Below, piece by piece: positions 1-7,738 of a stretch of 34,566 nt of DNA. This stretch comes from an uncultured Methylobacillus sp. (GTDB lineage: Bacteria > Pseudomonadota > Gammaproteobacteria > Burkholderiales > Methylophilaceae): contig CAMLDO010000022.1 in assembly GCA_946478865.1 (NCBI GenBank), positions 1-34,566 on the forward strand, in the 5' to 3' direction. The notes beneath the pieces are model-generated. The model did no database searches, was not told where the DNA came from, and worked only from the letters and a program-made list of their open reading frames with translations. The translations under genes were made by a program, and so were the position numbers. The first letter of the stretch is position 1, and each line of letters opens with the position of its first letter.

Positions 1-54
1 GGTGCGGGTGCGGGTGCGGGTGCGGGTGCGGGTGCGGGTGCGGGTGCGGGTGCG
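1..54. repeat. GGTGCG hexamer tandem repeat, 9 copies
   Basis: Nine uninterrupted copies of GGTGCG start at the left edge, so the array may be longer outside the window. On the minus strand it reads GCACCC and lies in frame with the open reading frame starting at 740, encoding alternating Ala-Pro. It is therefore a coding microsatellite. Arrays of this kind can change length by slippage; a unit of 6 bp would keep the frame. Confidence 0.95.
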
Positions 55-740
55 GCAGCATGATCGCTCGAAGCTGGACTTACGGCTGGAGCTGACGTGG
101 CCGGGAGCCATTCCTCCATAGTCAGTTGCATATCGGATGGCGCGCGGCCACGCGACGCAAATATCAGTCGCTCGTTCCTGCCCGCGCGCATCTCGAGCAA
201 TTGCTCAGCGCGAATGACAGCCCCATCGAGAAATCCCTTTTGCATGTTGCACCACTGGCTGCCGACCAGGGTAACGATGCCATAGCGTCCTGGAGGTATG
301 CCAGCCAGGAACGTGCTTCTGCCCGCGTGTACGCTCACGCTTTGGTACACGACGGCCTGATCGAAACTGGTGATGCGTACGACAACAGGATATGTATGGC
401 CATTGACGATATCCAGACGCGGGAAATCGTCCCGATACTCTGCGAACGGAGTTTCGACGTAGATGCTGCTATTCGCCGGGAGCGTCGCGTCGCAGCCTGC
501 TTCAACCTGGGATGTTTTGGGAAAAATGCTGGACAGGGTATCCGACTTGATGGACCGCGCCAGACTTTCAAGACGACCGTAGTCGACGTGGGTAAGCGCT
601 GCGGCCGCACCCAGCAATAGCGCTGCTACTATTAATATAGTGACAATGGCCTTGCGCCGCTCTCTATGCGCTTGTGCTTTCAGGAAACGGTCGATTTCAT
701 CTTCGGCACGTTTTCCGCTACGTTCACGCCCTTGCTTCAT
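1..740 (-). CDS. Membrane-anchored protein with Ala-Pro repeat tail (partial, runs off the left edge)
   Basis: Reading the minus strand from ATG at 740-738 gives an open frame of 246 codons with no stop before the window edge. The start has GGAG four bases upstream and lies 15 bases after the stop of the AsmA-like gene, so the two are probably one operon. Visible parts are a charged cytoplasmic N-terminus (about residues 1-30), one hydrophobic segment (about 31-50), a soluble presumably periplasmic domain (about 55-215), then an Ala-Pro tail from the hexamer repeat. The soluble part has two cysteines, in short contexts EAGCD and SQWCNM. I do not recognise the family. An Ala-Pro tail is typical of an extended linker, as in TonB-like or cell-wall-spanning proteins, so a further domain may follow outside the window. 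The function is unknown. Confidence 0.75.
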   Translation of the reverse strand, partial: MKQGRERSGKRAEDEIDRFLKAQAHRERRKAIVTILIVAALLLGAAAALTHVDYGRLESLARSIKSDTLSSIFPKTSQVEAGCDATLPANSSIYVETPFAEYRDDFPRLDIVNGHTYPVVVRITSFDQAVVYQSVSVHAGRSTFLAGIPPGRYGIVTLVGSQWCNMQKGFLDGAVIRAEQLLEMRAGRNERLIFASRGRAPSDMQLTMEEWLPATSAPAVSPASSDHAAAPAPAPAPAPAPAPAPA

Positions 741-755
741 TGACTCCGTGCGATT

Positions 756-2078
756 TCACTCGTCACCTCCAAACAGACTCTGCAATGCAGACCCCGCTCG
801 CGTGCCCAAGTTCGTTCCCAGCGGTCCCATCAGCATGGTGCCTGCCGCCGCCCCCGCCAATGCGGCCTTGGTAGGAAGCACGATCGGCCTGTCCATCGTG
901 CCCGAAATCGCCAATGGCACCATCACCAGGGAAACACCCTTCTTGATATCGGTATCGATCTGACCGCTAAGCTTTCTGTCTGCCGCAATCCTGACGTGAC
1001 CATCTGCTCCCAGCAGTCCGGAAACCATATGTACCGGGCGCACCTCGACCTGCTTGCCGCGCGTATAAAGCGTGCCGGAAAGCTCGTCGAACTGGGTTTC
1101 GCCACCAGTGCTTCCCTGCCGGACCAGAAGGCTTGCCGCCTTTACCAGATCCATTCCGTACAGCACGCCATCCTCGACCTTGAATCTGTAATTCAGCGCC
1201 AACGCCTCGCCCAGTTTGGCCGCTTCCCGGGACGTGCTGCTGAATTTGCCATCGCCTGAAATGCGGCCGGTAACCTTGATCGCTCGGGTAAATAATCGGG
1301 TGGCATCGCCCAGTTCGATGTTCCGGGTCCCAAAATTGCCGGAAAGCCGCCAGTTCTTAGCCCAGTCAAGCTGGCCGGAGGCGGTCATATGGCCCCGGTA
1401 TAACGCAGCCTCGACCTTCGGAAATTTCAGGGTCGTGCCTGCATAGGCCAAGTCCATGTTCAATGAATCGAACATCAGTTGCGGCCCGGCCGGCAAGATC
1501 CACTTCGTCGCCCGAATAGCTGCGAGATATCCTCCATTGCCGGGGATGATATCCACCTTGAGATTGCCTTCGTTGCTGACCAGAACCGCTTTCTCCAGCG
1601 CAGTTCCGGCCGTCAATGCCACATCGGCATCCATGACTGGCAGCCGGATACCATCAAGTTCCAGCCTGGCATCCTTCACCACGAGGCGGCGCAGTTCCAC
1701 CATCGGCGCTCCGCTCCCGCCCTGCTTACCCGCAAGACCTCCCAGCAACGCGATCGCGGACTGCTTGATCACGGGCTCGTGCACATTCAGGCGCGAAATC
1801 ACGCGCACATCGTCGAACAGCGTCGTCACATCGAGAACAGCCGCAACCTCGGCCACGCGCACGTCCTCATCGGGGCCAATCACCAGCTCTTTCAGGTTGA
1901 CACGCGGAGTGGGCAGGATCGCAAAATGAAGAGAACCAATGTGCACCGGTACCCCGAGCTTGTCGGAAGCCAACTGCTCGATTTGCTTGACGTATGTGGC
2001 GGTCGGCACCAGGAAGGGAGCCACGACCAGTAATACAAAAAGAACGAAAATCGCAAGAAATAATTTTTTGAATTTCAT
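756..2078 (-). CDS. AsmA-family protein
   Basis: A 440-aa protein with an N-terminal membrane segment (about residues 5-27) followed by a long periplasmic region. The start of the mature part (TYVKQIEQLASDKLGVPVHI, then a conserved-looking LKELVIG) is typical of the AsmA/YhdP-like family. Members of this family are inner-membrane-anchored periplasmic proteins implicated in outer-membrane assembly and phospholipid transport. At 440 residues it is shorter than E. coli AsmA (about 617), so it is a short-form member. The C-terminus has a Gly/Ala-rich segment before the final LFGGDE. It is first in a two-gene minus-strand unit with the Ala-Pro protein. The family call is firm; any specific transport role is inference. 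Confidence 0.8.
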   Translation of the reverse strand: MKFKKLFLAIFVLFVLLVVAPFLVPTATYVKQIEQLASDKLGVPVHIGSLHFAILPTPRVNLKELVIGPDEDVRVAEVAAVLDVTTLFDDVRVISRLNVHEPVIKQSAIALLGGLAGKQGGSGAPMVELRRLVVKDARLELDGIRLPVMDADVALTAGTALEKAVLVSNEGNLKVDIIPGNGGYLAAIRATKWILPAGPQLMFDSLNMDLAYAGTTLKFPKVEAALYRGHMTASGQLDWAKNWRLSGNFGTRNIELGDATRLFTRAIKVTGRISGDGKFSSTSREAAKLGEALALNYRFKVEDGVLYGMDLVKAASLLVRQGSTGGETQFDELSGTLYTRGKQVEVRPVHMVSGLLGADGHVRIAADRKLSGQIDTDIKKGVSLVMVPLAISGTMDRPIVLPTKAALAGAAAGTMLMGPLGTNLGTRAGSALQSLFGGDE

Positions 2079-2101
2079 CTCTGTTTTATTGTTAGGGTTG
2101 G

Positions 2102-2130
2102 TTGACCGAGTGGCTCCGAGTCAGTATTAT
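2102..2130 (+). promoter_or_regulatory. Sigma-70 promoter of the tRNA-Asn unit
   Basis: TTGACC at 2102-2107 and TATTAT at 2125-2130 are separated by 17 bases, close to the ideal sigma-70 arrangement. Transcription would start near 2137, about 9 bases before the first tRNA. The discriminator is GC-rich (TGCGGC), as is usual for stringently controlled stable-RNA promoters. Confidence 0.8.
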
Positions 2131-2145
2131 TGCGGCTTTCTTGAT

Positions 2146-2221
2146 TCCCCGATAGCTCAGTCGGTAGAGCAACGGACTGTTAATCCGTGTGTCCCTGGTT
2201 CGAGCCCAGGTCGGGGAGCCA
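2146..2221 (+). tRNA. tRNA-Asn (GTT), copy 1
   Basis: The cloverleaf is complete. The acceptor stem TCCCCGA pairs with TCGGGGA, the anticodon stem ACGGA pairs with TCCGT, the loop CTGTTAA carries anticodon GTT at 2179-2181, and the T-arm contains GGTTCGAGCC. The discriminator is G and the 3' CCA is encoded. It decodes AAC/AAU. It is the first of two identical copies, 17 bases apart, sharing one promoter and one terminator. Confidence 0.97.
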
Positions 2222-2238
2222 ACCGAAATCCGACATAT

Positions 2239-2314
2239 TCCCCGATAGCTCAGTCGGTAGAGCAACGGACTGTTAATCCGTGTGTCCCTGGTTCGAGCCC
2301 AGGTCGGGGAGCCA
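2239..2314 (+). tRNA. tRNA-Asn (GTT), copy 2
   Basis: This copy is identical over its whole length to the one starting 93 bases upstream, including anticodon GTT and the encoded CCA. The identity points to a recent or gene-conversion-maintained tandem duplication. Maturation would need processing in the 17-base spacer. Confidence 0.97.
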
Positions 2315-2320
2315 AATCTG

Positions 2321-2349
2321 AAGGTCGATGTGCATACATCGACCTTTTT
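2321..2349 (+). terminator. Rho-independent terminator of the tRNA-Asn unit
   Basis: A perfect 11-bp stem (AAGGTCGATGT at 2321-2331 with ACATCGACCTT at 2336-2346) has a 4-base loop and a T-run at 2345-2349, followed by GCTTTT. It begins six bases after the second CCA. Confidence 0.93.
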
Positions 2350-2456
2350 GCTTTTATAGCCACCCGTCGATGTTTTTTGGCTAACCTATAGCCAGAATGG
2401 AAAAAACAGGACTATCCTATTCCCTCGAACTGTTCGCGATCAACAAGGAGAATGCC

Positions 2457-2723
2457 ATGGAAATGACACGCATCAGCTCCGGCAAGCTGCGCGCCATCGG
2501 CTACGATGCACGCGACCGGATTCTCCAGGTTCAATTGGAGGATGGAACGACCTTGCAATACAACGGTATCGGAAACGATTTGTGGCGGCGCTTGCGAGAC
2601 TCCACTTCCGCCTGGAGTTTCTACCGCGACAACATCGAGGAGGATTTCGCCTCCCAGCGCGTTTCCGGGAGACCGCCCTCCTCGGGTCCGCGCAAGAACC
2701 CGCTGGACGAACTTTTCGGTTAA
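2457..2723 (+). CDS. KTSC-domain protein
   Basis: An 88-aa protein. The start chosen is ATG 2457 because AGGAG lies six bases upstream; an in-frame ATG at 2463 is the alternative. The body (about residues 5-70) resembles the short KTSC domain: an initial strand around IGYDARDRILQVQL, a GTTLQYNGI strand and a terminal FYRDNIEEDF helix. KTSC domains are small and often stand alone or are fused to RNA-associated enzymes; their biochemical role is not settled. The Pro/Gly/Arg-rich C-terminus looks disordered. It stands alone between the tRNA unit and an unrelated hypothetical gene. The family call is from pattern memory and is moderately sure. Confidence 0.7.
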   Translation: MEMTRISSGKLRAIGYDARDRILQVQLEDGTTLQYNGIGNDLWRRLRDSTSAWSFYRDNIEEDFASQRVSGRPPSSGPRKNPLDELFG

Positions 2724-2873
2724 TCAACGTTTCCGCAACCCAGGCAAACGGCTCGCATGCGAGCCGTTGCTGTTTGGTCTCGGCCGATATGCAGCACGCT
2801 TGTAACAAGCGCAGACTTAAATCAGGACGGTCGAATTGATATCATTCCTCACTTTGCAGATCAGGACATCAAC

Positions 2874-3308
2874 ATGGGAACACTCGTAAATATCGTGATT
2901 GCCGATGAGGACGAAGCCGAGGCCATCGGGGAATCGAACCAGCCGGTGGACGAATGGGTCGGCATGGAGGCGCGCGATCTCGACAAGTCCAAGTTCATTA
3001 CCCTGCACTGCCTGCTGACCGGCGACGGCATCGAGGATGCCGTGTACGGCTATGAGCCGCTGTACTTCGTCGAGGACGGCCCGCAGGTGCTGCGCGTCCC
3101 CGACGAACTGACAGAACGGCTCGCGCGCTATGACGACGAAGCGCTGGAAGAAGTCGTGGAAGAACTCGCCGCGACCGAGGATTTCGAACTAAGCGATCTT
3201 CCGCTTGAAGATATCCACTCCTTCATGGAGGAGTTCGCCGAACTCGCTCGCAAGGCGGATGCCGAGGAGAAAACCTTGTTCATCTGGATGCATCCGCTAC
3301 TCACGTAA
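2874..3308 (+). CDS. Acidic hypothetical protein
   Basis: A 144-aa soluble protein with no signal peptide or membrane segment. ATG 2874 is preferred over earlier in-frame starts because the upstream residues do not look like protein, although the ribosome-binding site is weak. The sequence is strongly acidic, with runs such as DEDEAEAIGE, YDDEALEEVVEE and FMEEFAELA. The middle region (YGYEPLYFVEDGPQVLRVPD) resembles small conserved proteins with a DUF1877-like layout, but I cannot name a family. It converges on the DUF481 gene, with 20 bases between the stops. The function is unknown. Confidence 0.7.
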   Translation: MGTLVNIVIADEDEAEAIGESNQPVDEWVGMEARDLDKSKFITLHCLLTGDGIEDAVYGYEPLYFVEDGPQVLRVPDELTERLARYDDEALEEVVEELAATEDFELSDLPLEDIHSFMEEFAELARKADAEEKTLFIWMHPLLT

Positions 3309-3328
3309 ACAGTCTGCCAGACCACACG

Positions 3329-4399
3329 CTACCAGCCGTATCCGAGCGTGAACATCAAGGTCGAGTCTTCCTTCTCGCGCCCTTGGGCAGGAGAGCTGTC
3401 CCAGTTGAAATTGAACTGCGCGCTCGCATTCAAGTTGAACACCAGCGGAAAGCGAAAGCCAGTTTTCGAGAACAGGAGCGTCTGCTTGAGTTCGTTGAGC
3501 CCGATCAGCACTTCGTGCTCGTGGAAGAACTTGGTATTGCCGCCGAAGAACAGCTGGTCGTAGCGCGTTGCCCAACGGATGCCCGGATAGGAATCGTCCT
3601 CTTCTTCCTCGTAATAGTCCTCGCTCACATAAGTGAGGCCGCCTTCCAGCGAGAGATTGCGTTCGGGCGTTTCGAAAATCTGGTACCCGGTCCCGACACC
3701 ATACAGGCTGCGTAGTCGCAGGTCGCGGAAACGGTCGTTCTCAAAAGTGGTATTGGCGTAGCCGTACCACTTCTTCGAGAAGAAGTGGTCGAACTTGCCG
3801 TTGAGACGGCTATTGAACAAGGTATTTTCTCCGCGATCCTCGGCACGATTGAAATGACCGTTCACGGTATAGCGCTGTTGTAACGCTCGAGCAATCGATT
3901 CAGCATCGAAACGCAACTGTTTGGTCTCATTGTTGCCGTTGCTGAGCGAAGCACCTGCGTTGACGTTCCCGGACCAGCGTATGCCTTCCCCCGTGAGATC
4001 AGGCGTGGGGTTGAGGTATTTGGCGCTGGCGAGATCGAATGTCGCCTCCGGCAGTTCCTGCACCGGCATGTCTTCCCTCTGCGGCTCGTCCTTGATCGTG
4101 GCGGACGTTACTCGGGCACTGCCGGGTTCCGCATCGACCAGCATGCCATTGACGCTGGTACCGTCCAGCAGGACGATCTGCACCGGCTGATCAGATGTGA
4201 GATTGGCGATCTGCCCCCACAGGATAGGAATCTCGCCCGCATAATCGGTTCGGAAAATTACCCGGTCGGTTTCCTTCTTGACAATTTTTCCGGTCAGCAC
4301 ATCCCCGTTCTTCATGTGGACCTGATCGCCCCATGCCGGGTGCGAAAAAACAATGACTATCCCTGCGGCAGCCGCCGTTAATCGGTGCATGGGCAGCAT
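3329..4399 (-). CDS. DUF481 outer-membrane beta-barrel protein
   Basis: A 356-aa protein starting at ATG 4399, preceded by a strong AGGAGG. The open frame continues much further upstream, but that part overlaps the neighbouring ASRT gene and is not coding. It has a signal peptide (about residues 1-24, ending HPAWG), then a small beta-rich N-terminal region (VHMKNGDVLTGKIVKKETD), then a barrel-like C-terminal half with alternating aromatic/hydrophobic residues ending in LGYGW, as outer-membrane proteins do. This matches the DUF481 (YdiY-like) family. An unusual acidic loop YYEEEEDDSY sits in the barrel. Many relatives are of unknown function. It is divergent from the ASRT-GH13 operon and could share its regulatory region. 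Confidence 0.82.
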   Translation of the reverse strand: MLPMHRLTAAAAGIVIVFSHPAWGDQVHMKNGDVLTGKIVKKETDRVIFRTDYAGEIPILWGQIANLTSDQPVQIVLLDGTSVNGMLVDAEPGSARVTSATIKDEPQREDMPVQELPEATFDLASAKYLNPTPDLTGEGIRWSGNVNAGASLSNGNNETKQLRFDAESIARALQQRYTVNGHFNRAEDRGENTLFNSRLNGKFDHFFSKKWYGYANTTFENDRFRDLRLRSLYGVGTGYQIFETPERNLSLEGGLTYVSEDYYEEEEDDSYPGIRWATRYDQLFFGGNTKFFHEHEVLIGLNELKQTLLFSKTGFRFPLVFNLNASAQFNFNWDSSPAQGREKEDSTLMFTLGYGW

Positions 4400-4624
4400 G
4401 CATCCTCCTTTTGTAACCCCTGTAAAGTTCAGAATTGTTCGCGTCAGCGGACGCCGGCCCTCGCCGGCATATTGATTTTTGTGGCTGAAAACCCCGACTG
4501 CAAAACCCGCAATGAAAAAGACACAACGATAGGGAAAATAATTCCCGAGTCTCAGTTCGTTCTGTTTGTAACTTTCCGGCGGGAAAACAATCCTATTTCC
4601 ATCGCCAGCACGAAAGGAGCTCTC

Positions 4625-4999
4625 ATGGAATCCATCGGAAAGAAGGTCTGGGCCATCGCAGAAGGCTACATCCCCTCCTACAGCCATGGGCCGGCGCCCC
4701 AGCTCGAAAGCCATGAAACGGCCTGTATCCTGAACGCGGGAGATGAAATCGCGCATATTGAAATCATGATCTACTTCACCGAGCGCGAGCCGGCAGGCCC
4801 CTATAAAGTGACTGTCCCCGCCCGCCGCACCGTGCATTTGCGCTTCAATAATCTCAAGGACCCCGAACCCATTCCCCTCGGCATCGATTTCGCGAGCGTG
4901 CTCACTTCCGATGTGCCCGTCGTGGTGCAGCACACGCGGCTCGACAGCCGGCAAAGCGAAAACGCGCTCATGACGACCATGGCCTACGCCGTGCATTAA
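4625..4999 (+). CDS. Sensory-rhodopsin-transducer (ASRT) family protein
   Basis: A 124-aa protein starting at ATG 4625, with GGAG eight bases upstream. It closely follows the pattern of the Anabaena sensory rhodopsin transducer: WAIAEGYIPSY near the N-terminus, HETACILNAGDE (about 33-44), EPAGPY, VPARRTVHLRFN (about 61-72), then VVVQHTRLDSRQSENAL (about 98-114). ASRT is a soluble tetramer of beta-sandwich subunits. It has been described as resembling carbohydrate-binding folds, and homologues occur in bacteria lacking rhodopsin. No rhodopsin gene is present in this window. The next gene, 11 bases downstream, is a GH13 glycosidase, so a role tied to sugar metabolism or binding is a reasonable inference. 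The family call is strong; function here is unproven. Confidence 0.9.
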   Translation: MESIGKKVWAIAEGYIPSYSHGPAPQLESHETACILNAGDEIAHIEIMIYFTEREPAGPYKVTVPARRTVHLRFNNLKDPEPIPLGIDFASVLTSDVPVVVQHTRLDSRQSENALMTTMAYAVH

Positions 5000-5010
5000 G
5001 GGCGTAGCGC

Positions 5011-6642
5011 ATGTCGTTTTACTGGTACAAGAACGCGATCTTTTATTCGCTTGATATCGAGACCTTTTACGACCAGGGTGGCGATGGCTACGGCGACCTG
5101 CCTGGCTTGATCGCCCGCCTGGATTACATTGCAAGCCTGGGCGTGAACTGCATCTGGCTGCAACCCTTCTTCCCTTCGCCCGATCACGACAACCGCTATG
5201 ACGTGATGGACTATTACAGCGTCGACCCGCGGCTCGGTACGCTCGGCGATTTCGCGGAGTTCATGGACAAAGCCGACCACTACGGCATCCGTGTCATCCT
5301 CGATCTCGTGGTCAACCACACCTCCATCCATCACCCCTGGTTCGTGGAAGCACGACGCAACCGCGATTCGCGCTACCGCAATTACTACGTGTGGTCGGAC
5401 GAACCGCAGCCCTATGACCCCAAGCACCTTGTCCTAAAGGGCGAGGTCGATAGCATCTGGACCTACGATGATGTAGCAGGCCAGTATTACCTGCATCACT
5501 TCTACAAGGAGCAGCCGGACCTCAACCTGGTCAACCCGGAAGTACGCCAGGAAATTCTGCATATCATGGGCTTCTGGCTGCGCCTCGGTGTATCCGGCTT
5601 TCGCGTGGATGGGGTGAAATACCTGATCGACGGCTATGGCAAGGAGCCCGAGCCGCGCATGCATTTCGAATACTTGCAGGAAATGCGCGAATTCGTTTCG
5701 GTGCGCAAGAGCGAGGCCATCCTGCTCGGCGAAACCAATCTGGAGCCGGACAAACTCGTCACCTTCGTCAATGACGAGGACGGCATGCATATGGGGTACA
5801 ACTTCTATGTGAACCAGTACCTGTTCCTTTCCCTCGCCAAGGAAGAAGCCGCGCCTTTGCAGAAGGCCCTCAAGGCGATGCCGCAGATCGCCCCGATGCA
5901 GCAGAACCAGATGCTGAGCTTTCTGCGGCATCACGACGAACTGACGCTAAAGCTGCTGAAGAAAAAGGAATACGAGCTGGTGTTCGCGCGTTTCGCGCCG
6001 GACAAGAACATGCAGATTTACGAATCCGGCATCCGCCGGCGCTTGCGTCCGCTGCTGCATAACGACCGCCGCATGCTGGAGCTTGCCTACAGTCTGATGT
6101 TCAGCCTGCCCGGCGTGCCGCTGATCCGTTTCGGCGAGGAGCTGGGCATGGGCGACAATCTGGCGCTGGAAGGCCGCAACAGTGTGCGTACGCCCATGCA
6201 GTGGTCGGATGACCCTTTCGGCGGATTTACCAGCAACCCCAATCACACTCCGATCCATCCCGTGATCGAGGACGGTCCGTACGGTTATCGCGAGGTCAAC
6301 ATGTACAAGGCGCAGCGCGAGCCGGATTCGCTGCTCAACTGGATGCAGCGCCTCATCGTCATCCGCAAGCGCTGCCCCGCCATCGGTCTCGGCACCTTGC
6401 GCGTCCTCAAAAGCTCTCATCCTGCCGTGCTCATCCACGGCATGGACTGGAATGGCGAACGGCTGCTGTTTCTGCACAACCTGTCGGGCAAAACAGCGAA
6501 AGTCAAACGCGACGAATACGACAAGGACGATGCGCACTGGATACCACTATTCTGCGATGCAGGCGGCCACCAGAAGAAGAACGGCAATGTCACGCTGCAC
6601 GCCTACGGCTATCTCTGGCTGCGCGCCGATCAGGCAGCTTGA
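5011..6642 (+). CDS. GH13 trehalose synthase-like alpha-glucosyltransferase
   Basis: A 543-aa cytoplasmic enzyme of glycoside hydrolase family 13. All four conserved regions are visible: DLVVNH at 98-103, GFRVDG with nucleophile D200, acid/base E241 in LLGETN, and HHDE with D309. The opening (WYKNAIFYSLDIETF, GYGDLPGL) and the region LPGVPLIRFGEELGMGDN fit trehalose synthase (maltose alpha-D-glucosyltransferase) or a close relative. That enzyme interconverts maltose and trehalose. No maltokinase domain is fused, and none is nearby. The start codon lies 11 bases after the ASRT stop, so the two form an operon. Its stop abuts the stop of the convergent flavin oxidoreductase. Another GH13 activity, such as sucrose-related or oligo-1,6-glucosidase, cannot be excluded. 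Confidence 0.8.
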   Translation: MSFYWYKNAIFYSLDIETFYDQGGDGYGDLPGLIARLDYIASLGVNCIWLQPFFPSPDHDNRYDVMDYYSVDPRLGTLGDFAEFMDKADHYGIRVILDLVVNHTSIHHPWFVEARRNRDSRYRNYYVWSDEPQPYDPKHLVLKGEVDSIWTYDDVAGQYYLHHFYKEQPDLNLVNPEVRQEILHIMGFWLRLGVSGFRVDGVKYLIDGYGKEPEPRMHFEYLQEMREFVSVRKSEAILLGETNLEPDKLVTFVNDEDGMHMGYNFYVNQYLFLSLAKEEAAPLQKALKAMPQIAPMQQNQMLSFLRHHDELTLKLLKKKEYELVFARFAPDKNMQIYESGIRRRLRPLLHNDRRMLELAYSLMFSLPGVPLIRFGEELGMGDNLALEGRNSVRTPMQWSDDPFGGFTSNPNHTPIHPVIEDGPYGYREVNMYKAQREPDSLLNWMQRLIVIRKRCPAIGLGTLRVLKSSHPAVLIHGMDWNGERLLFLHNLSGKTAKVKRDEYDKDDAHWIPLFCDAGGHQKKNGNVTLHAYGYLWLRADQAA

Positions 6643-7605
6643 TCATCCGCGGGACTGGGGGATCACTTCGCGTCCGAAGTCCTCGATGAAACGCTCCTGT
6701 CCTCGATTAACGTTATGCAGGATGACTGATTCCACGCCCAGCGCCGCCACGTCCTGGATGCGTCGGACAAAAACCTGCGGGTCTGAAGACACCAGCACAC
6801 TGTTACGCATTTCCTCGGGTTTCACATGTTCGGCAATCGCCTCGAACTGCTCCATCTGCGCGATATCGGTGACGACATCGTGACCGAAAATATTCGTGCG
6901 CCACTGCTCATGGGCACCACGCAAAGCTTCCTCTTCGTCCAGAGCGTAAGAGAGATCGATCTTCGCATGGACGGGTTTGCCCTCGCCGCCGCCCGCCCTG
7001 AAGGCATCGATAACCTGTTTGAGCTGTCCCGGACTTTGACATACAGTGACCAACCCGTCCGCCCAGCCACCCATCCATTGCGCCGACCCGGACGACAAGG
7101 CCGCGCCGAATAGCCGCGGCTGAACCGCAGGCAAGGTATGGAGTCGGGCGTTCTCGACGTGCACACGCCCATCGTGGCTTACCTTTTCCCCGGCGAGCAG
7201 GCGGCGGATGATCTCCGCACACTCCAGCAAGCGCAGATTGCGCTCTTCGCGTGAGGGCCACTTGTCGCCGGTGATGCTTTCGTTAAGCGCCTCGCCGCTG
7301 GCGAGACTGGTATCGAATCGCCCCGGGAACATTTCGCTCAGAGTGGCGATAGCTTGCGCGACTATCGCCGGGTGGTAGCGCTGTCCGGGTGCGCACACCA
7401 TGCCAAACGGCAACCGGCTTTGCTGCATGGCCGCCCCCAGCCAGGCGAAGGAAAAACCGCACTGCCCCTGCTGGCGGTTCCAGGGATGGAAATGATCCGA
7501 GGAATGTATGCTCTCGAATCCGGCTTCTTCGGCCTGACGTGCCAATCGCAATAAATGCGAAGGCGCAAATTGTTCATGAGAGGCTTGATACGCAATCCGG
7601 ACCAT
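6643..7605 (-). CDS. LLM-class flavin oxidoreductase (probable non-F420 type)
   Basis: A 320-aa luciferase-like monooxygenase fold protein, starting at ATG 7605 behind GAGGGA six bases upstream. The opening (VRIAYQASHEQFAPSHLLRLARQAEEAGFESIHSSDHFHPW) and the segment GRFDTSLASGEALNE are hallmarks of F420-dependent glucose-6-phosphate dehydrogenase-like LLM proteins. A subfamily of these occurs in bacteria that do not make F420 and is thought to use FMN (TIGR03885, from memory). A betaproteobacterial host fits that subfamily. The substrate is unknown. It converges with the GH13 gene with no base between the two stop codons, so sugar-related chemistry is possible but not shown. Confidence 0.8.
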   Translation of the reverse strand: MVRIAYQASHEQFAPSHLLRLARQAEEAGFESIHSSDHFHPWNRQQGQCGFSFAWLGAAMQQSRLPFGMVCAPGQRYHPAIVAQAIATLSEMFPGRFDTSLASGEALNESITGDKWPSREERNLRLLECAEIIRRLLAGEKVSHDGRVHVENARLHTLPAVQPRLFGAALSSGSAQWMGGWADGLVTVCQSPGQLKQVIDAFRAGGGEGKPVHAKIDLSYALDEEEALRGAHEQWRTNIFGHDVVTDIAQMEQFEAIAEHVKPEEMRNSVLVSSDPQVFVRRIQDVAALGVESVILHNVNRGQERFIEDFGREVIPQSRG

Positions 7606-7691
7606 GAATATCCCTCTTCAGGCAGTATCATTTTTTGAGGAAGCCTAACCGCAAAAAGTTGCCTGCCTCGAGAATGGCCCAGCGTCATGCA

Positions 7692-7718
7692 ATAAAAAAG
7701 GGAGCCACTGGCTCCCTT
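7692..7718 (-). terminator. Rho-independent terminator of the cupin gene
   Basis: A 9-bp stem AAGGGAGCC/GGCTCCCTT (7698-7706 with 7710-7718) has a 3-base loop and, on the minus strand, continues into TTTTTTATT. It sits 20 bases beyond the cupin stop codon. Confidence 0.9.
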
Positions 7719-7738
7719 GTGCTTCCTGACGGTATCGC

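Noticed and set aside
1..54. CRISPR-like or telomere-like array
   Set aside because: The repeat is a six-base unit without spacers and in frame with a protein, so it is a coding microsatellite.
2339..2391. Protein-coding extension across the tRNA unit
   Set aside because: A long plus-strand frame runs through both tRNA genes, but it encodes repeated tRNA sequence and has no ribosome-binding site.
3329..5134. Minus-strand open frame of 601 codons covering the DUF481 gene and beyond
   Set aside because: The part upstream of 4399 is antisense to the ASRT gene and GH13 start and shows no protein-like character. The signal peptide and AGGAGG place the true start at 4399.
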